Shown one piece after another: positions 1 through 7,167 of a stretch of DNA of 64,000 bases (positions within the stretch are counted from its first letter, which is position 1; each line of letters opens with the position of its first letter). The stretch is from Haloplasmatales bacterium 4B. Lineage in GTDB: Bacteria > Bacillota_I > Bacilli_A > Haloplasmatales > Haloplasmataceae. The notes beneath the pieces were generated by a model. That model saw only the letters and a list, made by a program, of their open reading frames with translations. It did no database searches and was not told the origin of the DNA. Where the stretch lies: NCBI GenBank assembly GCA_003586005.1, contig NSKI01000002.1:1-64000 (forward strand), given 5' to 3'. Both the position numbers and the translations under genes were made by a program.

Positions 1-735
1 ATAAAAGTAAATTACGAATATGATGCATGGGGAAACATTGTAAATATTACAGATAATTCAGGAATAAATTTAAGTGAAATAAATCCATATCGATATAGAG
101 GTTATCGATATGATAATGAGACAGGCTGGTACTACCTAAATAGTCGTTATTATAATCCTGAGATAGGACGTTTCATAAATGCAGACGGGTTGATTGGAGA
201 GCCTGGAGATATCCTTAGCCACAATATGTACGCTTATGCGAAGAATAATCCAGTGATGATGGTTGATCCTAGTGGGTATTGGCCTAAATGGGCTAAAAAA
301 TTAGGGAAAGTAGTTAAGAATTTAACCGTTGTTGTTAATGTTTTTGAAACATTTTGTAGTTTTGTTGAAGTACACTATGAAAACAAATTTGAAAAGGACA
401 TTATTAGTGTAAAATATTCTGATGATGATGCAACAAATAAAGTTTATGAAAGTATAGATAATGCTATGAAAGATGCAATCAAAAAGAAAAATGCTCAAGA
501 ACCATGGTATAAACTTGGGGCGTCAATTCCACTTTTGGGGTTGCTGTTTAAATCTACTGATGAGTTACATGCTGAAGTAACATTTGATTATTCTTTATCA
601 CAAATTGAATATGAAATGAGCACAGCAAGATCTTATCAAACAAGTATAGAAATGCAAGGTGGAAGAATGCCTATTGATGTAGACGAATATGCAAAACAGA
701 GATATGATGTATGGTATCAATATTATATTAATTAA
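1..735 (+). CDS. RHS/YD-repeat polymorphic toxin, C-terminal end (5' truncated by window)
   Basis: The reading frame is open from the first base, so only the last 244 residues of a larger protein are visible. The first ~90 residues are an RHS repeat-associated core: a YEYDAWGN YD-repeat, then YRYRGYRYDNETGWYYL and RYYNPEIGRFINADG, ending at the NPVMMVDPSGY junction that typically marks release of the toxic tip. The ~150 residues after it are the variable C-terminal domain, which I do not recognise; it has a weakly hydrophobic start and a charged middle. By family knowledge such tips are contact- or secretion-delivered toxins. The next gene is a small membrane protein, the expected place for immunity. 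The core is duplicated at 1661-1888. Confidence 0.8.
   Translation: MKVNYEYDAWGNIVNITDNSGINLSEINPYRYRGYRYDNETGWYYLNSRYYNPEIGRFINADGLIGEPGDILSHNMYAYAKNNPVMMVDPSGYWPKWAKKLGKVVKNLTVVVNVFETFCSFVEVHYENKFEKDIISVKYSDDDATNKVYESIDNAMKDAIKKKNAQEPWYKLGASIPLLGLLFKSTDELHAEVTFDYSLSQIEYEMSTARSYQTSIEMQGGRMPIDVDEYAKQRYDVWYQYYIN
55..282 (+). repeat. RHS core repeat, copy A (partner 1661-1888)
   Basis: These 228 bases align without a gap to 1661-1888. The first ~115 bases are nearly identical; the rest has diverged. Both copies end at the SGYW junction, after which the two proteins are unrelated. This is the sequence through which an orphan tip could recombine into the parent gene. Confidence 0.8.
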
Positions 736-767
736 TTTAAATTAAACTAAAATTTAAAGGAGATTTT

Positions 768-1112
768 ATGAATATAACTAACTCATATAATAAAAAAGAA
801 AAATTGCTTATATCTTTTATTTGGTTAATTCAATATTTTAATATACTATTCTTTCCGATTTTAATAACAATAATATTATTAGTTAAATATAGAAATAAAT
901 CAGTTTATTTAAGCAAAGTATGTAAAAAAGCACTTAATTTTTCTTTATCTATAGTGATTTATTACTTAATAACTTTTATATTTGGATTTATTACAAATCA
1001 TACAAATTCTGATTATCTATTTTATATTTTTTTATTATTAACAATTTTATTTTTATTGTTTAGTAATATACTATTTTTAATTTATCCAATTATAGAAATT
1101 AAAAAAGCTTAA
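768..1112 (+). CDS. small multi-pass membrane protein, putative immunity protein
   Basis: This 114-residue protein has three or four hydrophobic segments (around residues 15-40, 55-75 and 85-110), separated by short Lys/Arg-rich loops. It starts 32 bases after the RHS toxin with a good ribosome-binding site (AAAGGAG, 7 bases before ATG). I recognise no family. Its position directly after an Rhs tip and its membrane nature suggest an immunity protein, possibly against an envelope-acting toxin. This is inference from context only; it could be an unrelated membrane protein. Confidence 0.5.
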   Translation: MNITNSYNKKEKLLISFIWLIQYFNILFFPILITIILLVKYRNKSVYLSKVCKKALNFSLSIVIYYLITFIFGFITNHTNSDYLFYIFLLLTILFLLFSNILFLIYPIIEIKKA

Positions 1113-1292
1113 CAAACAAGTGATTTCAAATGCCCCTATATTATTAATATTATTAAATAAGTTGAAAGATAGTTAAATACTATGTTCTATTGATAAAAAG
1201 GATAAATGTAAAAGCTTTTATATCCTGTCAGAAAATTGATTACTCTATTTGTCAATGAATTGCTCTCAAGTCTGTCATGTAGAAACTATATT

Positions 1293-1320
1293 ATTCGGAG
1301 CAGTTGTAACTGCCCCGAAT
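1293..1320. terminator. hairpin, possible terminator
   Basis: An 11-base stem (ATTCGGAGCAG against CTGCCCCGAAT, one A-C mismatch) encloses a 6-base loop and is followed by a short TTT on the + strand. It lies between the first toxin/immunity pair and the broken minus-strand gene and could end transcription from either side. The T-tract is weak. Apart from this hairpin and that broken gene I see nothing in 1113-1639. Confidence 0.4.
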
Positions 1321-1326
1321 TTTACA

Positions 1327-1527
1327 CTATAGAATAAATCTTATTGATATCTCATTCAACGCTAATTCTTGATTATCATCTATAATATTTCTTTTATAAA
1401 CACCATTATGATGGAGACTGTTTTCCTTACCACAATTAGGACATTTACTTGGTTTTTTAATCTTTTCCTCATTAACGTCATTGATATACTCTAAGATACC
1501 TTTTTAAACTTTAATAATTACTTGCAT
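1327..1527 (-). pseudogene. zinc-ribbon transposase-associated fragment (DUF6431-like) with an in-frame stop
   Basis: On the minus strand a ribosome-binding site (AGGAG) precedes ATG at 1527. The frame reads MQVIIKV, then a TAA stop, then continues in the same frame with GILEYINDVNEEKIKKPS and KCPNCGKENSLHHNGVYKRN before a final TAG at 1327. The CPxCG pair followed by HHNGVYKR resembles the N-terminal zinc-binding domain found at the start of certain transposases (DUF6431-type). One stop at codon 8 interrupts it, and no catalytic domain follows. I read it as the remnant of a mobile element gene. Confidence 0.5.
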
Positions 1528-1639
1528 AATATTCTCCTACTTAACTAATATAAAAATATTTCATCAAATTATTACATCTAGAAATACAAGTAAATTCTAC
1601 CTAAAGTGCAAATAGAGTATCGTATTTATTATCTTTATT

Positions 1640-2431
1640 ATGAAAGTTTACATTACTGACAATTCAGGAATAAATATAAGTGAAATAAATCCATATCGAT
1701 ATAGAGGTTATCGATATGATAATGAGACAGGCTGGTACTATCTGAACAGTCGTTATTATAATCCTGAAATTAGTAGATTTATAAATGCGGATGGATTAAT
1801 TGGTAAAACTGGAGATATATTAGGCCATAATTTATATAGTTATTGTCAGAATAATCCTGTTATGATGGTTGATTCTAGTGGGTATTGGAGCTGGAATAAA
1901 TTTTGGAAAGGTGCTGCAGCAACTGTGGTTGCTGTTGCAGTTGTTACGGCTATAGTTGTAACTGCTCCTGTTAGTTTACCAGTTGCTGCTCTAGCGGTTG
2001 CTGCTACCGCAACTACTGGTGCAGCGTTGACATACGGTTATGCCGAGGAAGAGACGATAGTAATGGATGCTTCTTATAACTTTTCAACACCATTTAAAAA
2101 GTTTAATGTTAAAGGAGGATTATCATTTGTGGTTGATTTTGAAGGGGGAAATATTGAGTTGTATGGACATGGAGGAGGATCCACAGGGATAGGATCTGGG
2201 TTTTCATATTCTGTCGGAAAGGTTGAAAATTATTCTGGTAAAGATTCATATGGTGGAGATTTCTTAAATGTAGGAGGTGGATTTGGCATTGGATATGATC
2301 ATTGCTATGATCCTAATAAACCTTGGGATAAAGCCCTAAAAGCAAACTCTTTAACATTTAGTATGGGTGGCGGAGTATATCAGGGATATGATAATTACTT
2401 TTCAATATTTCATTATAATTGGAGGGATTAA
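1640..2431 (+). CDS. orphan RHS-core plus variable toxin tip (Rhs-CT cassette)
   Basis: Only ~80 residues of RHS core remain, followed by a tip unrelated to the first toxin. The junction is NPVMMVDSSGYW. The tip starts with a long Ala/Val hydrophobic stretch (about residues 88-135), then ~125 residues rich in glycine and aromatic residues with repeated GGG motifs that look beta-stranded. The ATG at 1640 has no ribosome-binding site, and the large N-terminal YD shell is missing. The gene therefore looks like a displaced, probably silent cassette that could be swapped into the complete gene by recombination through the shared core. The toxin activity is unknown; the hydrophobic start could indicate membrane insertion. 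Confidence 0.65.
   Translation: MKVYITDNSGINISEINPYRYRGYRYDNETGWYYLNSRYYNPEISRFINADGLIGKTGDILGHNLYSYCQNNPVMMVDSSGYWSWNKFWKGAAATVVAVAVVTAIVVTAPVSLPVAALAVAATATTGAALTYGYAEEETIVMDASYNFSTPFKKFNVKGGLSFVVDFEGGNIELYGHGGGSTGIGSGFSYSVGKVENYSGKDSYGGDFLNVGGGFGIGYDHCYDPNKPWDKALKANSLTFSMGGGVYQGYDNYFSIFHYNWRD
1661..1888 (+). repeat. RHS core repeat, copy B (partner 55-282)
   Basis: Second copy of the RHS core segment, 228 bases, ungapped against copy A. The conserved DPSG junction of copy A reads DSSG here, so the motif has lost its proline. Confidence 0.8.
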
Positions 2432-2436
2432 AATAT

Positions 2437-2898
2437 ATGACTTTTGAATATAAAGATTATTACTCTTTATCTCTAAAAATCCCATTAGGATTATGTATAA
2501 TATTTTCTATTTTATTAATTATTATAATTATAAAAATAATTAATATTCCAAGTGATAAAGCAAAGTTCACGATATCTAACAGTATATCGATAATTATTCT
2601 AATATTACTCATATTATCTTTTGTCATGCGATTAGATTATGGTATACATTTGTTGTATGAAAATGAATATGATTATAAATCAATGTGTGGAAAAATTGAA
2701 ACTATTGAAGATGTCTATTTTTCACCAAGATATTATTATAATGATAAAGCAGTTCATGCTAAAATCATAACTATAGATGGAAAAAGATTATATTTTATGA
2801 CTAATGGAGAATTAGAAGTTGGAGATTATATAAAGGTTGAATATTTACCAAAGAGTACTTTTGTATTAAAAGTAGAACTTATACACGATTCTAATTGA
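2437..2898 (+). CDS. membrane protein, putative immunity to the orphan Rhs tip
   Basis: The start chosen is ATG 2437, which has GGAGGG ten bases upstream; an in-frame TTG at 2419 overlaps that site. The 153-residue protein has two membrane segments (about residues 14-35 and 48-67). A ~85-residue soluble C-terminus follows with alternating charged and hydrophobic residues, compatible with a small beta domain. It follows the orphan toxin tip by five bases, the usual arrangement of toxin and immunity genes. No family was recognised, so the role rests on position. Confidence 0.5.
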   Translation: MTFEYKDYYSLSLKIPLGLCIIFSILLIIIIIKIINIPSDKAKFTISNSISIIILILLILSFVMRLDYGIHLLYENEYDYKSMCGKIETIEDVYFSPRYYYNDKAVHAKIITIDGKRLYFMTNGELEVGDYIKVEYLPKSTFVLKVELIHDSN

Positions 2899-3011
2899 TT
2901 AAATTTTCTTTTCACTTTATCACTTATAATTATTATCGCGTGAAACTAGCAACACTACAATCTAAACACATGAAGATTGTAGAATCAACTTTATAGTTTG
3001 ATTTTACCAAA

Positions 3012-3131
3012 TCAAAAATTTTTATTACAACCTAAATCATTCGCTATTTGACCAAATGATTTCATACCTGAATTATATTCATTAATAGCTTTCAACTTAA
3101 CTTCTTTACTAAATTTAGTTTTTCTTCCCAT
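3012..3131 (-). pseudogene. IS3-family-like OrfA, N-terminal fragment
   Basis: On the minus strand ATG at 3131 opens MGRKTKFSKEVKLKAINEY followed by SGMKSFGQIANDLGCNK and a stop at 3012. This matches the first helix-turn-helix of IS3/IS150-type OrfA proteins, normally ~100 or more residues, cut here to 39. The bases upstream on that strand (about 3165-3200, with a GGGGATCATATC block on the + strand) may be the element's terminal repeat. No OrfB is present. The rest of 2899-3388 shows nothing else I can name. Confidence 0.55.
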
Positions 3132-3388
3132 AAGAAAAGATCCCTTTTCTGTAGTTAGTACAATTATTTATTTGCACTGTCTACTTTAAGGGGATCATAT
3201 CAATCCACAAGGGGGTCGTACATTACCGCAAAACTTTTATTTCGCGTAATACTAGGCATACTTACCCTCAAACACACGTCGAGAGCGTCGTTTTGCTAAG
3301 TCAAAAAATAAAAATAGCAGATTAAAGATGTCCAAATATAAAAGGGTTTCCCGACATTGAATAAATCATACAATTATTAAATTGATGA

Positions 3389-4595
3389 GTAAGCGTCAAA
3401 TAAATCGCGTTCAATAATAATGAACCCCATTACCACTAAACTTAACAGTTCAGGTAATGGGGTATTTTTTATTTATTAAATCTTATACTATTTGGTAGTG
3501 ACTTTGACCATGGTAATAATTTGTCTAAAGTGTCAATTTGATCGATTTCTATGTTTGGTATTTGTTCTAATAAATATTTCATGTAATCATAAGGTTTTAA
3601 TTTGTTCTCTTTTGCTGTTTCTACAATACTATAAATAACACTACTAGAACTAGCCCCTTTAGGGGTATTACTAAATAGCCATCCTTTTCTTCCTGTCACA
3701 AAGGGCCGAATGGTTCGTTCTGTTCTATTGTTATCTATCTCTAAACGACCATCTAGTAGATAATTGATTAAATAATCCCATTGATTAATCGCATATTGAA
3801 TTGCTTCACCAAGTTTACTTTTTGGTAAGGTAAGTAATGATTGTTCATTTAACCATGCTGAAAAACAGTCTAAAATTGGTTTGCTTTCTTCTAATCGGTA
3901 TTTTAGACGGTTTTCAATCGATAAATCCTTAATTTTACTTTCGATTTTATAAAGTTGGCTGATAAATTTTAAACCTTGATTCGCCTTCGTTCTAAATCGT
4001 TTGGAATTTTTAGGTAATGACTTAAGCGCATCAGTAAAATTACGTCTTGCGTGGGCAAAACATCCTATCCGTGTGATTCCTTCAAGGTTATTATATCCTT
4101 GATAACCATCAGTGTGTAAATATCCTTTGAAATCACTTAGGAATGTTTCAGGGTTTTTACCACTTCGCGAAGGTTGATAATCATATAAGATGATTGGTTC
4201 ATCATAGTACCCTGTTCGATAAACCCACATATATGACTTAGTTGTAGGGGCCTTACCAGGTTCATGCAACACTTGAACCGTCGTTTCATCAGCCATTAAC
4301 ACATTTTTTTGTACTAACAACTGATGCATTCGGTCATATAGTACTTTAAAGATATCTGCTGACTTAATCATCCAGTTTGCTAAGGTCTGCCTAGATAGAT
4401 TAATTCCTAAACGACTAAATTGTTGTTCCTGGCGATAAAGTGGTAATCCTAATGTATACTTTTGATCAATCACATACGCAAGTAGTGATGGGGAAGCCAT
4501 ACTACCTGGAATGGCACGTTTTGGTTTAGGTGCAACCATAACTGAAGTTTTATTCTCTTCATTTCCTTCAACTTCACAAGATTTGCAGGCATATA
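3389..4595 (-). mobile_element. IS66-family element remnant (right end intact, left end lost)
   Basis: GTAAGCGTC at 3389-3397 matches the GTAAGCG-type terminal repeat of IS66-family elements and lies ~75 bases beyond the transposase stop, where an end is expected. On the other side IS66 homology stops near 4595, inside the transposase zinc-finger region, and gives way to an IS21 remnant. The usual accessory genes tnpA and tnpB are absent, so the element cannot move on its own. Confidence 0.6.
3422..3466 (+). terminator. rho-independent terminator near the IS66 end
   Basis: The stem ACCCCATTACC pairs with GGTAATGGGGT across an ~18-base loop and is followed by ATTTTTT on the + strand. It faces the 3' end of the minus-strand transposase gene and probably stops transcription entering or leaving the element. 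Confidence 0.65.
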
Positions 4596-4620
4596 TTAAT
4601 GTCAATAGTAAATTCACCAA
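3469..4620 (-). pseudogene. tnpC: IS66 family transposase (TnpC), N-terminally truncated
   Basis: The protein matches the IS66 transposase from its zinc-finger end (YACKSCE) through the catalytic core. Visible core motifs are MADETTVQVL, YLHTDGYQGYNNL and the C-terminal DNNRTERTIRPFVTGRKGWLFSNTPKGA. These include the conserved Asp (ADET), the second Asp (TDGYQ) and the NxxER-type region. At 383 residues it is ~130-150 short of a full-length IS66 transposase. The first ~8 codons are not homologous and have no ribosome-binding site, so this is a 5'-truncated gene. An IstB fragment directly abuts the break. Confidence 0.8.
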
Positions 4621-4664
4621 TTTTGATTATGATAGATTTACCAGTTATGGTAATTAACTCATAA

Positions 4665-4866
4665 TCATTTTTTATTGGGTTCTATTTTTTCTATTTTATC
4701 TTTGGTTCTATATGATCTACCTACTATATTAATTATGTGTGAGTGATGAAGTAATCTATCTAGTATCGCATTTGCTAGAACACTATCACCAAATATTTCC
4801 CCCCATTTAGAAAGTGATTTATTTGTTGTAACGATAGTGGAAGTCTTTTCATAGCGTTTTGCAATT
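4665..4866 (-). pseudogene. istB: IS21-family IstB ATPase, C-terminal fragment
   Basis: The minus-strand frame reads AKRYEKTSTIVTTNKSLSKW, then GEIFGDSVLANAILDRLLHH, and ends in RSYRTKDKIE. This is the conserved C-terminal part of the IstB/DnaA-like helper ATPase of IS21 elements. Only ~65 of ~250 residues remain; Walker A and B are missing and the frame is closed upstream by a stop. It abuts the truncated IS66 gene, so insertion and deletion have stacked here. From ~4870 to 5080 I see only AT-rich spacer. Confidence 0.7.
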
Positions 4867-5082
4867 TATACTTTGATATAATCGTTAGACTTTTCATACA
4901 AGTATCTTTTTTGAGTAATCAGGAATTTTTAGACATAAAATGACATATTTCATTAATATTGTGATTTATAATTAATTTAGCCTAATAATTCAATTTTAGG
5001 CAATATTAAACATGTAATTACGATAAATGAAAAAAAGTTATCTATAGGAAGTTATATATTTATAACTATCTTTGTCTTTAAA

Positions 5083-5112
5083 TGTCGAATAGGTATATTA
5101 TAAAAATAGAAT
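5083..5112 (+). promoter_or_regulatory. Spo0A box and possible sigma-H promoter of spoIIA
   Basis: TGTCGAA at 5083-5089 is a perfect Spo0A box core. It is followed at once by AGGTATA (5091-5097), and GAAT lies at 5109-5112; these resemble sigma-H -35 and -10 elements but with a spacing a few bases short. In B. subtilis spoIIA is transcribed by sigma-H RNA polymerase with Spo0A~P. The box is ~65 bases before the spoIIAA start. Confidence 0.5.
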
Positions 5113-5153
5113 ATGTTAAATTTGATTTATAATATCAAGTGGGAGTGAGTTGT

Positions 5154-5504
5154 ATGAGTTTATCAGTTTATTTATTTATTAAAGCTGATACACTATTTGT
5201 AAGGCTGAGTGGTGAGCTAGATCACCATACATCCTTTCAATTACGTGAAAGAATTAATTCTTTAATGGATCAGTATATTGTTAAAAACATTATCTTTAAT
5301 TTAAAGAAATTATCTTTTATGGACAGTAGTGGAATTGGTGTGATACTTGGTCGTTATAATCTTGTAAAAAGAAATAAAGGAATTATAATTGCTTGTGATT
5401 TAAATTCTACAATTGAAAAAATAATCAAAATATCAGGATTATATAAAATACTGGTTATTACTGAAAGTGAAGAGCAAGCATCAAAGTACTTGGGGGTGGC
5501 TTAA
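5154..5504 (+). CDS. spoIIAA: anti-sigma F factor antagonist SpoIIAA
   Basis: This STAS-domain protein of 116 residues is the size of B. subtilis SpoIIAA. Its unphosphorylated form binds the anti-sigma factor SpoIIAB and frees sigma F in the forespore; SpoIIAB inactivates it by phosphorylating the serine in MDSSGIG, visible near residue 55. ATG 5154 was preferred over GTG 5139 because the GGGAGTG ribosome-binding site lies between them. It is the first gene of the spoIIAA-spoIIAB-sigF operon, with spoIIAB beginning at the very next base. Confidence 0.93.
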   Translation: MSLSVYLFIKADTLFVRLSGELDHHTSFQLRERINSLMDQYIVKNIIFNLKKLSFMDSSGIGVILGRYNLVKRNKGIIIACDLNSTIEKIIKISGLYKILVITESEEQASKYLGVA

Positions 5505-5951
5505 ATGTCTATAAGAGAAAATCATGCTGAAATTATATTTGATGCCATTAGTGAGAACGAGGCCTTTGCACGGATTGTTGTTTCTGGTTTTATTATGCCC
5601 ATTGATCCAACAATAGATCAATTAAATGAATTTAAAACTATTGTTTCTGAGGCTGTAACCAATTGTGTTATCCACGCTTATGAAAATAAGGGAGGGAAAA
5701 TAAAACTAATTTTAGATTGTTATGATAATGAAATTACCATGGCGATAATCGACTATGGAAATGGTATAGGTGATATTGATCAAGCCAAAGAATTATTTTA
5801 TACATCTAAACCAGAAGAAGAACGGACAGGTATGGGACTTACTATTATGGAAGTTTTTTCTGATGAATTTTATATCCATTCAAAATTGGGCGAAGGAACA
5901 ATAGTTAAGGTGAAAAAACACATTATTAATAGTCAACAGGAATATGCTTAA
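5505..5951 (+). CDS. spoIIAB: anti-sigma F factor SpoIIAB (serine kinase)
   Basis: A GHKL-type ATPase of 148 residues that holds sigma F inactive in the predivisional cell and phosphorylates SpoIIAA. The N-box EAVTNCVIHAYE, the G1 box DYGNGIGD and the G2 box TGMGLTIME are all present in order. It starts immediately after the spoIIAA stop, with GGGGGTGG inside spoIIAA as the ribosome-binding site, so translation is probably coupled. It overlaps the start of sigF. Confidence 0.95.
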   Translation: MSIRENHAEIIFDAISENEAFARIVVSGFIMPIDPTIDQLNEFKTIVSEAVTNCVIHAYENKGGKIKLILDCYDNEITMAIIDYGNGIGDIDQAKELFYTSKPEEERTGMGLTIMEVFSDEFYIHSKLGEGTIVKVKKHIINSQQEYA

Positions 5952-6615
5952 TATGATTGAAAAAGCAGAAACAAAGTTAATTGAAGATAATTACAAATTA
6001 GTGTGGTCTGTTGTTAACAAGTTTCATTATTTGCGAGCTGAAAAAGAGGACTTATTTCAATCAGGTTGCATTGGTTTAATTATGGCAGCAAAAAAGTTTG
6101 ATGTTTCCCGGGGAAATGCCTTTTCAACATTCGCAATCCCGTATATTTTAGGGGAGATAAAAAACTATTTACGAAATAAAAATCATATTAAAGTTAGTAA
6201 AAAGATTCTTTCTTTACAAAGAAAAATTAATAAAGTTATCGAATTTGATGGTAATATTTCAATTAATGATATTGCTAAGAAACTAGATATTCCCTATGAA
6301 GATGTTGTTATGAGTTATAACAATAATTATAATAAAGCCTTATCTTTAGAAAATAATATATTTGAAGATAACAAGACTTCACTCAGTGATATGAAAACGA
6401 TTGATAATAAATATGATATTGATAAAAGTAATTTAGAAATTAAAGATCTTGTTAAGCAGTTTTCACAAGTAGAAAAGAAAATCCTGTTTTATCGGTTTTA
6501 TTATGGATTTAACCAAAATGAAACTGCAATGCAATTAAAAATATCGCAATCTAAAGTATCACGATTAGAAAAGAAAATTACAAATGAGTTTAGAAAATAT
6601 TATATGATTGAATAA
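5944..6615 (+). CDS. sigF: RNA polymerase sigma-F factor (SpoIIAC)
   Basis: A sigma-70 family protein of 223 residues, somewhat shorter than the B. subtilis protein (255). Region 2 (EKEDLFQSGCIGLIMAAKKFD, then STFAIPYILGEIKNYLR), region 3 and the region 4 helix-turn-helix (FNQNETAMQLKISQSKVSRLE) are all visible. It directs forespore-specific transcription after septation. The ATG at 5944 overlaps spoIIAB by eight bases. The only Shine-Dalgarno-like sequence (CAGGA, 5937-5941) is better spaced for the in-frame ATG at 5953, which may be the true start. A strong terminator follows. Confidence 0.93.
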   Translation: MLNMIEKAETKLIEDNYKLVWSVVNKFHYLRAEKEDLFQSGCIGLIMAAKKFDVSRGNAFSTFAIPYILGEIKNYLRNKNHIKVSKKILSLQRKINKVIEFDGNISINDIAKKLDIPYEDVVMSYNNNYNKALSLENNIFEDNKTSLSDMKTIDNKYDIDKSNLEIKDLVKQFSQVEKKILFYRFYYGFNQNETAMQLKISQSKVSRLEKKITNEFRKYYMIE

Positions 6616-6662
6616 AACTTACCAAGTCTATTTGAATAGATAATGTGTAAGTTTTTTTTTCA
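6614..6662 (+). terminator. terminator of the spoIIA operon
   Basis: AAAACTTAC pairs with GTAAGTTTT across an internal ~22-base region and runs into nine or more T residues. It overlaps the sigF stop and separates spoIIA from spoVA. Confidence 0.8.
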
Positions 6663-6717
6663 TAATTTTATTAAATACGACAAATATTATAAATAGGTTA
6701 ATTCAAGGAGGAATTAT

Positions 6718-7155
6718 ATGAATAAAGATTACTCTAAAATAATTAATAAAAATGCTGTAAAACCTAAATATTTTAAAAATTCATTTTTAGCGTTTATTGT
6801 TGGTGGTAGCGTTGGTGTATTTGGTCAAGCACTTATAGATTTATACGTAAATGTATTTGAAGTGGATAAAGTTAACGCTAATTCATTAATGTTAGTTACA
6901 TTAATATTAATAGCCGCGCTAACAACTGGTTTGGGAATTTATGATTACTTTGGTCAATTTGGTGGAGCTGGAGCTTTTGTACCGATTACTGGCTTCTCTA
7001 ATTCGATGACTAGTGCGGCATTAGAAGGTAAAAGCGAAGGTATAACTTTAGGAATAGGTGCTAGTATGTTTAAATTAGCTGGAAGTGTTATTGTCTTTGG
7101 AGTAGTGTCTGCTTATATATTAGGACTAATTCGCTATATCTTCTTTATGTCTTAG
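6718..7155 (+). CDS. spoVAC: stage V sporulation protein AC
   Basis: SpoVAC is an inner-membrane component of the channel that takes dipicolinic acid into the forespore and releases it at germination. The 145-residue protein shows the family signature FLAFIVGGSVGVFGQALIDL near the start, YDYFGQFGGAGAFVPITGFS in the middle, and four hydrophobic segments. The RBS is AAGGAGGAATT. It opens a spoVAC-AD-AE-AF operon. SpoVAA and SpoVAB, present in B. subtilis, are missing, as in clostridia. The AT-rich leader has a CATAATT...CAAATATTA pair that could be a sigma-G-type promoter, but the match is weak. Confidence 0.94.
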   Translation: MNKDYSKIINKNAVKPKYFKNSFLAFIVGGSVGVFGQALIDLYVNVFEVDKVNANSLMLVTLILIAALTTGLGIYDYFGQFGGAGAFVPITGFSNSMTSAALEGKSEGITLGIGASMFKLAGSVIVFGVVSAYILGLIRYIFFMS

Positions 7156-7167
7156 GAAGGTGATAAT

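Noticed and set aside
6655-6717. Sigma-G promoter of spoVAC
   Set aside because: CATAATT and CAAATATTA are suggestive but common in such AT-rich sequence; mentioned only within the spoVAC entry.
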